DNA from: Spirochaetales bacterium
GTDB lineage: Bacteria; Spirochaetota; Spirochaetia; Treponematales; Treponemataceae
Direction: 5' to 3'
Length of the DNA stretch: 64,000 bases
NCBI GenBank assembly: GCA_003252395.1
Contig: QKEL01000008.1
Span: 1 to 64,000, forward strand
Part shown: positions 7,859 through 16,046 of the stretch, piece by piece
Layout of the letters: every line of letters begins with the position of its first letter
How positions within the stretch are numbered: the first letter of the stretch is position 1
Position numbers and translations under genes: made by a program
The notes under the pieces: model-generated
Database searches by the model: none
What the model was told of the DNA's origin: nothing
What the model saw: only the letters and a program-made list of their open reading frames with translations

Positions 7859-9794
7859 AGAAAAGACCTCCCGCGGAAACGGCGATGAGATTTATGCCGT
7901 CCTCGCGTACTGTGAATACAACAACCGGGACTTGCTCGCGGTTAATCCGTTCGATTACTTTTCGGGCGAGATCACGCGAGGATGGGGGAACGGATCCGAT
8001 CCACCACAAGGGTTGGGCCGGGTCGCGAACCACGGAAAGCGACCGTCCCTGATAACTGACGCTTCGGGGCGCGCCTTTTTCGATAAAAAGGGTAACGGGT
8101 AGCCCGGTTACGGGATGGAGCCACTCGACGCGCTCGATTCCCCTGGAATCGACGGCGCGCACGATCTCGTCAACGCCGTTTTCGTCCGTATCCCAGGACA
8201 TTCTACTCGAACCGTCCGTTCCGTATTCCTCGCGGTAATCGATTCTGCTGTCGCCGTCCCGGTCAATCGAGATGGATCGTGCGGAACCGGTGGCGTCGTT
8301 CACCCGGGTGGTTTCCAGGTAGCCGTCCCCGTCCCGGTCTATGCGCACGAGGGCGGGAACCCCGGCGGACCAGGAAGTCCAGGAATAAAGCCTTCCGTCA
8401 AGCCGGGTTTCGGACGATACGGGCGAGCCGTCGCGCCATAATACCCGCTCGGTTCCGCCTTGTACCTCGTGTGAGGGGCGTACCAGGCGGAAGGCGTTCG
8501 CCTGGAGGAGGCGCTCGGTGAGGGGCGGTTCCGTTCCGGTGGGTTCGAGGGTGTAAAAAACGCTGCCGCCCAAATCGAAATCGTGGGGTAGCCATTCCAC
8601 CGGTTTCCAATTGAGCGAAAGCGGGCGCAATTCCCAGTCTTCCGCCCCCCGGATTATCTCCCGAACCGAGGGATAGGCGTCGAAAACGACCGTTTCCCCG
8701 GTTCCGGTCCGTATGGTCACGGGCTTTCCGTAATCGCACCCCACGGAATAATCGGTAATGCCGTCCTGGTTCGGATCGATTTCGGCCAATACGGGACGGC
8801 CAAGCCGGTACGCGATAGACGTATCGTAGAGGCCGTCGCCGTTCCTGTCCATGACGACCGTTCCCCCGAACGAATCGAGAAAATCCTTGATTCTGGCTCG
8901 GGAAGCCTCGGTTCCGCACAGGGAGATCACCCCCGAGAGAACGCCAAAATCTATGGGAGACGAGGCGTGGAGCGTCTCGTTCAGGGCGATGCTTTCGTCG
9001 AGCAATCCGTATTCCAGGGCCCTCAGGGTCGATAGCGGGGAAGGCCCCTGCGTGACCGCGCGGTCTGAACTGCCCATTCCCCGGTATTCGCGAATATTGC
9101 GCACCCGAATGGCGGGGTCATGCAGGAAGGGAACGGCGAGGAGGAGCAGTTCCCGGTCATCCTCTTCCCATATATACAGGCGGGAAACGATGATTTCAGC
9201 GGCGCTTAAGGCGGCTTTATCGGGGGTCAGCGCGTTTTCGCGGGTCAAAAAGAGCCTCGGGAAACGCGGGTCATAGGGCCATCGATCCAAGGCGACCAAG
9301 ACCAGGCTTCGGGCCTCGGCAAGGCGTTTCAGGCCGTACAGGCACCGCAGACGGGTCAGGTCGCCGTCGGGGGTCGGGGTTTTACCCGCCGAATCCAACA
9401 GGCACAGGGCTTCGTCATACCGGAGCGTGTCCGCGTACAAAGAAGCCGTGAGGCGCAGGGCATCGGAGCGGGTATATGATCGCCAGAAAAGGGTTTCGGA
9501 AAGGGATCGTTCAACCAGGGAGATAGACTCCGCGCGGAGATTGCCGGAAGCGACCGACGAGAGGGCTTCCACGTAGGGGAAATCGGCCCAGGTAGGGGCG
9601 TAGGACTCGCCGAGCCGGGCCTCGAAAGAAGCCGAGCTCCAGTCGCCCGCAGAAAGAAGGTTTATGGCCTTTTCGAGGGCGCGAGTCGCGGCCGCCGGAT
9701 TTTCCAGGGCCGAAACCGCGGCGGCGCTGAACCATACGGCCGCGAGGGCGGAGAGACGGGCTCTTTTATGACGGCAAAACAGCCGAAGCCTCAC
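7836..9794 (-). CDS. Exported TPR protein with DxDGDG (EF-hand/TSP3-like) repeats
   Basis: 652 residues with an N-terminal signal peptide (basic start, hydrophobic stretch, SALEN cleavage region). The N-terminal half is helical and TPR-like (about 30-260). The C-terminal half carries spaced Asp-rich motifs of the form DxNxDG or DxDGDG: DRNGDGLYD, DPNQDGITD, DRDGDGYLE, DRDGDSRID and DTDENGVDE. These resemble Ca-binding loops of EF-hand or thrombospondin-3-type repeats. Ca binding and a periplasmic or surface location are inferred. The start overlaps the ftsH stop by 4 bp, so expression is coupled to ftsH. The function is unknown. Confidence 0.8.
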   Translation of the reverse strand: MRLRLFCRHKRARLSALAAVWFSAAAVSALENPAAATRALEKAINLLSAGDWSSASFEARLGESYAPTWADFPYVEALSSVASGNLRAESISLVERSLSETLFWRSYTRSDALRLTASLYADTLRYDEALCLLDSAGKTPTPDGDLTRLRCLYGLKRLAEARSLVLVALDRWPYDPRFPRLFLTRENALTPDKAALSAAEIIVSRLYIWEEDDRELLLLAVPFLHDPAIRVRNIREYRGMGSSDRAVTQGPSPLSTLRALEYGLLDESIALNETLHASSPIDFGVLSGVISLCGTEASRARIKDFLDSFGGTVVMDRNGDGLYDTSIAYRLGRPVLAEIDPNQDGITDYSVGCDYGKPVTIRTGTGETVVFDAYPSVREIIRGAEDWELRPLSLNWKPVEWLPHDFDLGGSVFYTLEPTGTEPPLTERLLQANAFRLVRPSHEVQGGTERVLWRDGSPVSSETRLDGRLYSWTSWSAGVPALVRIDRDGDGYLETTRVNDATGSARSISIDRDGDSRIDYREEYGTDGSSRMSWDTDENGVDEIVRAVDSRGIERVEWLHPVTGLPVTLFIEKGAPRSVSYQGRSLSVVRDPAQPLWWIGSVPPSSRDLARKVIERINREQVPVVVFTVREDGINLIAVSAGGLFFAERFDE

Positions 9795-11686
9795 GTCTTT
9801 GCTTCCTCCGTCGCCTGTTCCGGGTTCTTTGGCGAGGGCAACCCGAATAGCGCGCGTACTTCGGCGTCGTCCAGGGTTTCCTGTCTCAGCAGGGCCTCGG
9901 TAAGGAGATCCAGTTCCTTACGATGCTCCGCGATAATGCGCTCCGCGTTCTTTCGGCCGTCGTCGAGAAGCCGACGAATCGCCAAATCGATCGAACGGGC
10001 CGTATCGTCGCTATAGTCCTTGTGCCGGGCTATTTCCTTGCCGATAAAAATCGGCTCGTCTTCCTGTCCGTACGTCACCGGTCCGAGTTCTTCGGACATG
10101 CCGAATTCGCACACCATGCGCCGGGCGATCTCCGTGGCCTGCTGAAGGTCGGCCTTGGTGCCCGTGGTGGTTTCGCCGTATACCATGTTTTCCGCCACGA
10201 AGCCGCCGTATGAAATGCAAATGCGGTCGGAGAGCCAGCCCCTGGTCCGGGAATAAGAATCGTTCTCCGGAAGGCTGATCGCGAGACCGAGGGCCTGTCC
10301 GCGGGGTACGATCGTGACCTTGTGAAGGGGGTCGGCGTCTTTCAGGAAATAGTGGAGCAAGGCGTGGCCCGATTCGTGAACCGCGGTCATTCTCCGGTCC
10401 TTCTCGGGCATAACGAGCGATCTTCTCGCCACGCCCATGAGGACCTTGTCGCGGGCTTCCTCAAAGTCCGCGGTATCTACCTTCAGTTTGTCCTTTCGGG
10501 CCGCGTACAGGGCCGCCTCGTTCACGACGTTGGCTAAATCGGCCCCGCTCATGCCGGGCGTCGCGCGCGCGAAACGCTTGAGGTCCACGCCCTCGTCCAG
10601 GGGAATCTTGGCGGCGTGTATGCGGAGTATCGCCTCCCGTTCCTTGATGTCGGGCATGCCGACCACAACCTGCCGGTCAAACCGCCCGGGGCGGAGAAGC
10701 GCGGGGTCGAGCACGTCGGGGCGGTTCGTCGCCGCGAGGATTATAACCCCGTCCTTCGTCTCAAAGCCGTCCATCTCCACGAGCATTTGGTTCAGGGTTT
10801 GCTCGCGCTCGTCGTGCCCGCCGCCGTAGCCCGCGCCGCGGGTACGGCCGACGGCGTCCAGCTCGTCGATGAAAATGATGCAGGGAGCGTTCTTGCGGCC
10901 CTGCTCGAATAGGTCGCGTACCCGGCTCGCGCCGACGCCGACGAACATCTCGACGAAATCGCTGCCAGAAATATTGAAATAGGCGACGTTGGCCTCGCCA
11001 GCGACCGCCCGGGCGAGCATGGTCTTGCCGGTGCCGGGCATGCCCACCAGGAGCACGCCCTTGGGGATACGGGCGCCCATTTTCACGAATTTTTGGGGAT
11101 TGCGAAGAAATTCGACCACTTCCTGCAGCTCGTGTTTCGCCTCTTCCTGGCCGGCCACGTCGGCGAAGGAGATTTTTTTCGTTCCCTCGTACCGGTGGGC
11201 CTGGCTCTTGCCGAACTGAAACGCCCGGTTGCCCTGCCCCTGGGTCTGCCGCATCATGACGAACAAAAAGGCGATGATGATAATCGAGGGGGCGAACTGC
11301 AAAACGTAATACCAGATCGAGACGCTCGACTCGCCGCCGGTAACGCGCACGTCATGCGCCGCCAGTAAGTCCATCAGCGCTGGGTCATCGTAGGGAATAA
11401 ACGTATAGAAAAGGCCGTCCTCGTTTTGAACGTCCGTCAATACGCCCCGTATTTTCTGGTTATCCACGATTTTTACCGAATCGATCTGGTTCGCCCGTAC
11501 GCGGGTAAGGAATTCCGTATACGAAATCTCCGCGCCGCTTTTCGCCCCGGTGCCGGAAAACAGCACGAACAGGAAAGTCGCGAGAATGATCAAAAAGAAA
11601 ATGAGCCCGAAGCGCCCGGAAGCATTCGCGTTACCCGGACCGGAGGATGGGCCGGTAGGCTTGTTTTTACCATCGAAATTTGCCAT
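9791..11686 (-). CDS. ftsH: ATP-dependent zinc metalloprotease FtsH
   Basis: 631 residues. Two N-terminal membrane segments (about 26-45 and 118-136) flank a small periplasmic domain. An AAA domain follows with Walker A (GMPGTGKT) and Walker B ([11 protein letters not shown]) and the second region of homology ([18 protein letters not shown]). The M41 peptidase has HESGH. FtsH extracts and degrades membrane and some soluble proteins as a hexamer. It is directly downstream of tilS, a neighbour in many bacteria, and leads the TPR-HtrA-lepA genes. Confidence 0.98.
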   Translation of the reverse strand: MANFDGKNKPTGPSSGPGNANASGRFGLIFFLIILATFLFVLFSGTGAKSGAEISYTEFLTRVRANQIDSVKIVDNQKIRGVLTDVQNEDGLFYTFIPYDDPALMDLLAAHDVRVTGGESSVSIWYYVLQFAPSIIIIAFLFVMMRQTQGQGNRAFQFGKSQAHRYEGTKKISFADVAGQEEAKHELQEVVEFLRNPQKFVKMGARIPKGVLLVGMPGTGKTMLARAVAGEANVAYFNISGSDFVEMFVGVGASRVRDLFEQGRKNAPCIIFIDELDAVGRTRGAGYGGGHDEREQTLNQMLVEMDGFETKDGVIILAATNRPDVLDPALLRPGRFDRQVVVGMPDIKEREAILRIHAAKIPLDEGVDLKRFARATPGMSGADLANVVNEAALYAARKDKLKVDTADFEEARDKVLMGVARRSLVMPEKDRRMTAVHESGHALLHYFLKDADPLHKVTIVPRGQALGLAISLPENDSYSRTRGWLSDRICISYGGFVAENMVYGETTTGTKADLQQATEIARRMVCEFGMSEELGPVTYGQEDEPIFIGKEIARHKDYSDDTARSIDLAIRRLLDDGRKNAERIIAEHRKELDLLTEALLRQETLDDAEVRALFGLPSPKNPEQATEEAKT

Positions 11687-11702
11687 GGAGTCCCCAATTC
11701 AA

Positions 11703-13013
11703 TTATAAGATTCGGTCGGGATACCCAAAAGGCCGTCCAAAAATGGCCCGAAGTTCCCCGTTCAATTCCACGAGCGGTATGCCGTCCCGAAGGCGTTCCG
11801 GAACTGCCCATTCGTTAAACGTTTTTTTCAGCGGACTCGAAGCGGCGCTCTCCCCCCCAAACCGATCGCCCGGCACGCGGGAACGCAATACCAGGGGCAA
11901 CGGCCAGGGTCCAAAGTCGCCGTCGATAAACGCGGCGCCGGGGGTGCCGCCGATCTCGACGGAGCCGAAAGGAAGGTCAAAAACGCCGATAGAGTCTATA
12001 TATACAAGATACCCGCTTTTACCGTAATGCACAATATCGGGGCCGAAAAAAACGGATTCCCCCACCCGCTCGAAACGCAGGCCGGCGCCGCATATCGGCC
12101 CCTCGCCAGTCTCGGAAACGATGCGGGACAGGTACGCGTACGGGATCCGTCTCCCCACGGCGAGGATATTCAGCCCATCGCTGAGGCAACGGTGCGCCTG
12201 GGCGGGGTGGAGCGCGTCGAAGGCGGCTCGGGAACCGGTGACCGCTCCGGATATGGCTTTCCACTCAAATTGAAGGGTATCGCGGCAAAAGTCGCCGTCC
12301 AGGCTCGCCCGTTGACTACTCGTACGGACGCCGCGCTTCCAACCGGGGAATTGCGCGTTTAACAGGGGTATGAGCGAGGCGCGAAGCCTATTTCTCAGGT
12401 ACCGCCCATCCGCATTCGTCGGATCTTCCCGCCAGGTAAGGCCCCGACCCTGCAAATAAGCCGTTAAGGCCGCCTTATCGAGGGAAAGAAGCGGGCGGGC
12501 AAGATTCCCCGTGACGGATCGGATTCCCGCCAGGGATAAACCGCCTGAGCCCTGCAAAAAGCGCATGAGAACGGTTTCGAGAAAATCGTTTTCGGTATGC
12601 CCGGTCAAAATCCAGTCAGCGCCCGATTCACCGGCCCTTTTTTGGAGCGCCCCGTAACGTAAGGAACGGGCCGCGTCCTCAATGCCCCCGCCCCGCCGCT
12701 CGGCCTCGGCAGGCACGGCGCCGGGCGCGAGATCCGCCCGGGAGAGGGGAACCGGCGGCGTAAAGGCGCCGCACAGCTCTGCGACGAAAGCGGCGTCGCC
12801 CTCGCTCGTTCCGTCCGTGCGAATTCCGTGCTGAACCGTCATGGCTTCCAGGGAGAACCCAAGGGGAGCCCGGAGGGTTTCGAGTAGCGATACCAAGGCG
12901 ACCGAGTCGGCGCCGCCGGACACGGCCGCCAAAAGGCGCTTTCCGGCAATGCCGCCGGGAAGGGCCCTCAAGAAGTCTGCTACTACTCGTTCCGGATCGA
13001 TTGACATGGGCAT
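11703..13013 (-). CDS. tilS: tRNA(Ile)-lysidine synthase
   Basis: 436 residues with an N-terminal PP-loop ATP pyrophosphatase motif SGGADS and the TilS-type GHTENDFLET segment, plus C-terminal substrate-binding regions. It converts C34 of the CAU-anticodon tRNA-Ile to lysidine so that it reads AUA. The rplY terminator lies only 10-40 nt upstream and leaves no room for a standard promoter. Expression therefore relies on read-through or on a promoter inside the terminator. A second in-frame ATG (two codons later) is an alternative start. Confidence 0.95.
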   Translation of the reverse strand: MPMSIDPERVVADFLRALPGGIAGKRLLAAVSGGADSVALVSLLETLRAPLGFSLEAMTVQHGIRTDGTSEGDAAFVAELCGAFTPPVPLSRADLAPGAVPAEAERRGGGIEDAARSLRYGALQKRAGESGADWILTGHTENDFLETVLMRFLQGSGGLSLAGIRSVTGNLARPLLSLDKAALTAYLQGRGLTWREDPTNADGRYLRNRLRASLIPLLNAQFPGWKRGVRTSSQRASLDGDFCRDTLQFEWKAISGAVTGSRAAFDALHPAQAHRCLSDGLNILAVGRRIPYAYLSRIVSETGEGPICGAGLRFERVGESVFFGPDIVHYGKSGYLVYIDSIGVFDLPFGSVEIGGTPGAAFIDGDFGPWPLPLVLRSRVPGDRFGGESAASSPLKKTFNEWAVPERLRDGIPLVELNGELRAIFGRPFGYPDRIL

Positions 13014-13023
13014 AATCCCTGAT

Positions 13024-13058
13024 TAAAAAAAAAGCGGCCCCTTTCGGAGCCGCTTCTT
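13024..13058 (-). terminator. Intrinsic terminator of rplY
   Basis: The stem AAGCGGC (13032-13038)/GCCGCTT (13049-13055) is followed on the minus strand by a run of nine T residues. It lies between rplY and tilS. Confidence 0.85.
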
Positions 13059-13068
13059 CTCGGTTGCC

Positions 13069-13674
13069 TTATTTGGCGGGGGCAGCCGGCTCTTCTGCGG
13101 CCGCGACGGGAATATCCGCCTTGGTATACTTGAGCGTGGCGATGGTCGCGTCGCCGGAAGTGTGAATCTTCACCTTGTCGCCCAGCTTGAGATCGCGGAC
13201 GTGGATGGAGTGCTTCAGTTCCAGTTTGGAAACGTCCACGAGGCAGCGCTCGGGAAGGTCGCGGGGAAGGCATTCCACCATGATATCGGTGATGCCGGCC
13301 TCGAGAATACCGCCAAGGCGGATACCTTCGGGAGATCCGGTGAGCCGTACGGGGATCTTCGTATGAAGGGCCTTAGCGGGATCAACAGCGTAAAAATCAA
13401 CGTGGCCGACGCGGTCGGTAATGATATTGTACTGGATATCCTTGACGAAGGCGACGTGATCTTCCTTTCCGTCAAGCTTGAGATCGATCAGGGTACTCTC
13501 GGTGATCAGGTGATAGATCTTGGAGAATTCGACTTCGTCAATCTCGATCATGGTGGCCTTACCCTGTCCGTCGTACATGACCGCGGGAAGGCGACCCTCT
13601 TTGCGCATGCGGCGCGCGGCGCCCTTACCGGTGGTGGCGCGGGTTTTGCCGTTAATTACTTTCTGTTCCTTCAT
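13069..13674 (-). CDS. rplY: Large-subunit ribosomal protein bL25, long Ctc form
   Basis: 201 residues: the L25 5S-rRNA-binding domain (about 1-95) followed by the TL5/Ctc-type C-terminal domain and an Ala/Glu-rich tail. It starts KVINGKTRATTGKGAARRMR, typical of the family. In the leader an inverted repeat GCCCTTC/GAAGGGC (13691-13697 and 13712-13718) precedes the Shine-Dalgarno. The Shine-Dalgarno itself lies in the palindrome AGGAGCTCCT, so the ribosome site may be structurally controlled. The pth gene that often follows rplY is absent here. Confidence 0.95.
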   Translation of the reverse strand: MKEQKVINGKTRATTGKGAARRMRKEGRLPAVMYDGQGKATMIEIDEVEFSKIYHLITESTLIDLKLDGKEDHVAFVKDIQYNIITDRVGHVDFYAVDPAKALHTKIPVRLTGSPEGIRLGGILEAGITDIMVECLPRDLPERCLVDVSKLELKHSIHVRDLKLGDKVKIHTSGDATIATLKYTKADIPVAAAEEPAAPAK

Positions 13675-13747
13675 AGAGGAGCTCCTTGATGCCCTTCCCC
13701 GCCCGCACGGCGAAGGGCCAGCGGTCTGAAAAAGGCGTTAATAAACG

Positions 13748-13777
13748 AACGGTTCCGCCTGTATGGCGGAAACCGTT
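13748..13777 (-). terminator. Terminator-like hairpin after tRNA-Gln(TTG)
   Basis: AACGGTT-CCGCC pairs with GGCGG-AACCGTT (one bulge) 9 nt past the tRNA 3' end on the minus strand, followed by a short T-rich stretch. It separates the tRNA from rplY. Confidence 0.65.
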
Positions 13778-13785
13778 TCATTGAG

Positions 13786-13857
13786 CTGGGACGGCTGGAT
13801 TCGAACCAACGAATGACGGTACCAAAAACCGTTGTCTTACCGCTTGACGACGTCCCA
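13786..13857 (-). tRNA. tRNA-Gln(TTG)
   Basis: A 72-nt cloverleaf with acceptor TGGGACG/CGTCCCA, anticodon stem ACGGT/ACCGT and loop TTTTGGT (anticodon TTG), and T arm GTTGG/CCAGC around TTCGAAT. The discriminator is G. It lies between spoVG and rplY on the same strand. A second Gln tRNA (CTG) is at 25587-25657. Confidence 0.95.
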
Positions 13858-13913
13858 ATAATGTATATCGAAGCAGCGGGGCGCCGAGGGATTACCTCGC
13901 TTTCCTGACGGAC

Positions 13914-14204
13914 TTACAGGTCTGCCGGGTCAGCCGCGACTGTCTCTTCTATGTTTCCCGCCTCGAATTCGGCGAGTACCCGATCTTGCAGCCGGGTCCT
14001 AAAATCCGGGCAAATCGGATGCGCAACGTCTTTATATTCACCGGTCCGTATCTTCCTGCTGGGCATGGCGATGAACATACCGGTTTTACCTTCGATGATC
14101 TTGACGTTATGGATCACGAAGCAGTTATCGAAAGTCACGGTCACGTACGCTTTAAGCTTGCCTTCCGTTGTAACCTTTCTGATGCGGATATCCGTAATCT
14201 CCAT
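13914..14204 (-). CDS. spoVG: SpoVG, septation/RNA-binding regulator
   Basis: 96 residues, the family length, beginning MEITDIRIRKV and containing FVIHNVKIIEG and the MPSRK motif. SpoVG is a site-specific nucleic-acid-binding protein best studied in Borrelia and Gram-positives, where it controls gene expression and septation. It has its own promoter (14256-14284) and a strong Shine-Dalgarno (AAGGAG). The C-terminal tail is acidic (EETVAADPADL). Confidence 0.97.
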   Translation of the reverse strand: MEITDIRIRKVTTEGKLKAYVTVTFDNCFVIHNVKIIEGKTGMFIAMPSRKIRTGEYKDVAHPICPDFRTRLQDRVLAEFEAGNIEETVAADPADL

Positions 14205-14255
14205 ACTTTTGTCTCCTTAACAGTAGAAGGACCGGGGAAAATAAACCCGTTCTTT

Positions 14256-14284
14256 ATTGTACTACTGCATCGGTCAGGACGCAA
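14256..14284 (-). promoter_or_regulatory. Promoter of spoVG
   Basis: On the minus strand TTGCGT (14284-14279), a 17-nt spacer and TACAAT (14261-14256). The -35 overlaps the last codons of ispE. The predicted leader is about 45 nt and contains AAGGAG. Confidence 0.6.
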
Positions 14285-15143
14285 GTAAAAGAAAATTAAC
14301 GCATACCTCCCATTTTTCCGCGAGTTTCGCCCTCGCGTACCGCGCTTTGTCGAAATCGTCGAAAATTCCGAATACCGCGGAACCCGAACCGCTCATTTCC
14401 GCAAAATCGGCGCCCGAGCCCTTTATATCGGCAAGGGCAGCGGCAATTTCGCCCAGCGAACCGCTCACGGGAACCGTGAAACTGTTCGCGAACCGCCATT
14501 GCCGCGGCGGCGATCTATATTCAGCCTCCAGCTCGCCGAGCGTAAGTCCCAACGCGGGATCCACCGCTCCGGCCGCCTTCCAGGCATCGACCAAACCATA
14601 GGCCCGCGGAGTCGAACTGTGCGCTCCGGGCCAAATCAGCACGCCGTATAGGTCGGTCCGGGGAGCGATAGTTCGTACCGTTTCTCCTCGTCCGGAAACA
14701 AGCGCCGCGCCCCCGTGAACGAAAAAAGGGACGTCGCTGCCGATTTTCGCGGCCATTTCCGCGATTCGCGGATGGGACAGCCCGGCGGAAAAAAGGTCGT
14801 TCAACGCCTTAAGCGCCGCCGCACCGTCGGATGAGCCGCCCCCGAGTCCCGCTCCGGCGGGAATGCGCTTCTCAAGCAGTATCCGCACGCCCGAATCTAT
14901 CCCGGTTTCTTCGCGAAAAAGGGCGACCGCCTGCGATACGGTATTCCGTTCGGGCAATGCCAGGGCCGGGCAATGCACCGTGCACTCGCCCGACACGGCT
15001 GTTTCTGTTACCGTTAGGGCGTCTTCAAGCGATACCGCCTGGAACAGGCTTTCAATCGAATGAAACCCGTCGTCCCGAATTCCGGTAACCGCGAGATGAA
15101 AATTGAGCTTACAGGGAGCGTCGATCTTAACGGAGTTCTCCAT
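14274..15143 (-). CDS. ispE: 4-diphosphocytidyl-2-C-methyl-D-erythritol kinase
   Basis: 289 residues, GHMP kinase family. The N-terminal KLNFHLAVTG motif and the ATP-binding GAGLGGGSSDG motif are intact. The enzyme phosphorylates CDP-methylerythritol in the non-mevalonate isoprenoid pathway. The gene upstream of spoVG is ispE in many Gram-positives and spirochaetes. The mRNA leader is predicted to be only about 8 nt and lacks a Shine-Dalgarno (promoter at 15158-15186). Confidence 0.95.
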   Translation of the reverse strand: MENSVKIDAPCKLNFHLAVTGIRDDGFHSIESLFQAVSLEDALTVTETAVSGECTVHCPALALPERNTVSQAVALFREETGIDSGVRILLEKRIPAGAGLGGGSSDGAAALKALNDLFSAGLSHPRIAEMAAKIGSDVPFFVHGGAALVSGRGETVRTIAPRTDLYGVLIWPGAHSSTPRAYGLVDAWKAAGAVDPALGLTLGELEAEYRSPPRQWRFANSFTVPVSGSLGEIAAALADIKGSGADFAEMSGSGSAVFGIFDDFDKARYARAKLAEKWEVCVNFLLLAS

Positions 15144-15157
15144 GGCAACCGAAGGTG

Positions 15158-15186
15158 ATTATGCAGAAAACGCGCGATTTTGTCAA
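15158..15186 (-). promoter_or_regulatory. Promoter of ispE, very short leader
   Basis: On the minus strand TTGACA (15186-15181), a 17-nt spacer and CATAAT (15163-15158). The -10 ends 14 nt before the ATG, so transcription should start about 8 nt before it. It is divergent from the promoter of the acidic-protein gene. Confidence 0.65.
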
Positions 15187-15230
15187 AGGAGGCGGATAGA
15201 GATTTCGGCGTTTTTTTTCTCGGGGGATAG

Positions 15231-15260
15231 TTGACAGAACCAAAGGCTCTCAATTATGTT
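15231..15260 (+). promoter_or_regulatory. Promoter of the acidic-protein gene
   Basis: TTGACA (15231-15236), an 18-nt spacer and TATGTT (15255-15260). Predicted start is about 15267, with AAGGA (15299-15303) just before the start codon. Confidence 0.6.
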
Positions 15261-15307
15261 TCAAAGGACACGAGAATCGTGCCTTAAGGCCAATCGATAA
15301 GGAACGG

Positions 15308-15574
15308 ATGGAACGGCGCATGCTTACCAACATTGAACTGGAGAAAACCTCTTCCCGCAAATCATACGTATTCGAGGACGCGTATGACGATTATGAGGAC
15401 GACGACTTCGAAGATGAATCGGAAGACGGGTTCGAAGAGTACGAAAGCGATGACTTCGACGACGACACCGACGATGAATTTGACGATTTCGACGATGAAG
15501 GAGACTTCAGCGAAGAGGACGACGAGTACGATTACGAGGACGATGACCTCGAATACGACGATTTCGACGAATAA
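15308..15574 (+). CDS. Small hyperacidic low-complexity protein, function unknown
   Basis: 88 residues. A short basic N-terminus (about 1-20) is followed by 68 residues of which about 45 are Asp or Glu, regularly interrupted by Phe or Tyr. It has its own TTGACA promoter and a strong terminator, and reads against its neighbours, so it is a real monocistronic gene rather than a chance frame. AAGGA lies 4 nt before ATG 15308. The in-frame ATG at 15320 is an alternative start. Acidic tails of this kind occur in DNA mimics, histone-like chaperones and the RNA-polymerase delta subunit of Gram-positives. None of these can be assigned from sequence. Confidence 0.75.
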   Translation: MERRMLTNIELEKTSSRKSYVFEDAYDDYEDDDFEDESEDGFEEYESDDFDDDTDDEFDDFDDEGDFSEEDDEYDYEDDDLEYDDFDE

Positions 15575-15593
15575 TGAACTCGTCCTTTCTTAG

Positions 15594-15640
15594 AAAAAAC
15601 GCCTGTTTCCGGGAGAAACAGGCGTTTTTTCTTTTTTTTC
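15594..15640. terminator. Bidirectional terminator between the acidic gene and rsfS
   Basis: GCCTGTTTC and GAAACAGGC form a perfect stem with a CGGGA-type loop, with an A run on the left and T runs on the right. It serves both converging transcripts. Confidence 0.85.
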
Positions 15641-15666
15641 GCGGCGTGATTCACCGTCCGGGCCGG

Positions 15667-16038
15667 CTACTTTTCGGTTTCCTTCATGAGATCGGGGGCG
15701 CCGAACCATAGTTTTTCCAAATCGTAAAATGAGCGCGCGGGCGCGGTCATCAGGTGCACCACGATATCGCCCAAATCTATCAGCGTCCAATCCTCGCCGT
15801 CCGGGCTTTTTCGCCTGGTCGGCCGTACCGACAAATCAAGCCCTTTCAGGGCTTCCTGCACGTGCCGGAGAAGGCCCCGGGAATGCGTAGAACTGGAAAC
15901 GGTGGCGATCACGAAAAAATCCGCCCAGGAATTCCGTTCCCGAACGTCGAGCACCATCACGTCGCCGCCCTTGTGTTCGGCGATGAGCGCCCCGAGACGC
16001 TTCGCCGCCGCTTCTGTCTTTTGGTATCTGTCCATCAA
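15667..16038 (-). CDS. rsfS: Ribosome silencing factor RsfS
   Basis: 123 residues, the family length. The conserved core ADFFVIATVSSSTHSRGLL and the C-terminal DLGDIVVHLM and YDLEKLW segments are clear. RsfS binds uL14 and blocks subunit joining when nutrients are short. It is the last gene of the obgE-nadD-yqeK-LCP run, a widely conserved order, and starts 8 nt after the LCP gene. Confidence 0.96.
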   Translation of the reverse strand: MMDRYQKTEAAAKRLGALIAEHKGGDVMVLDVRERNSWADFFVIATVSSSTHSRGLLRHVQEALKGLDLSVRPTRRKSPDGEDWTLIDLGDIVVHLMTAPARSFYDLEKLWFGAPDLMKETEK

Positions 16039-16046
16039 TTTCCTCG

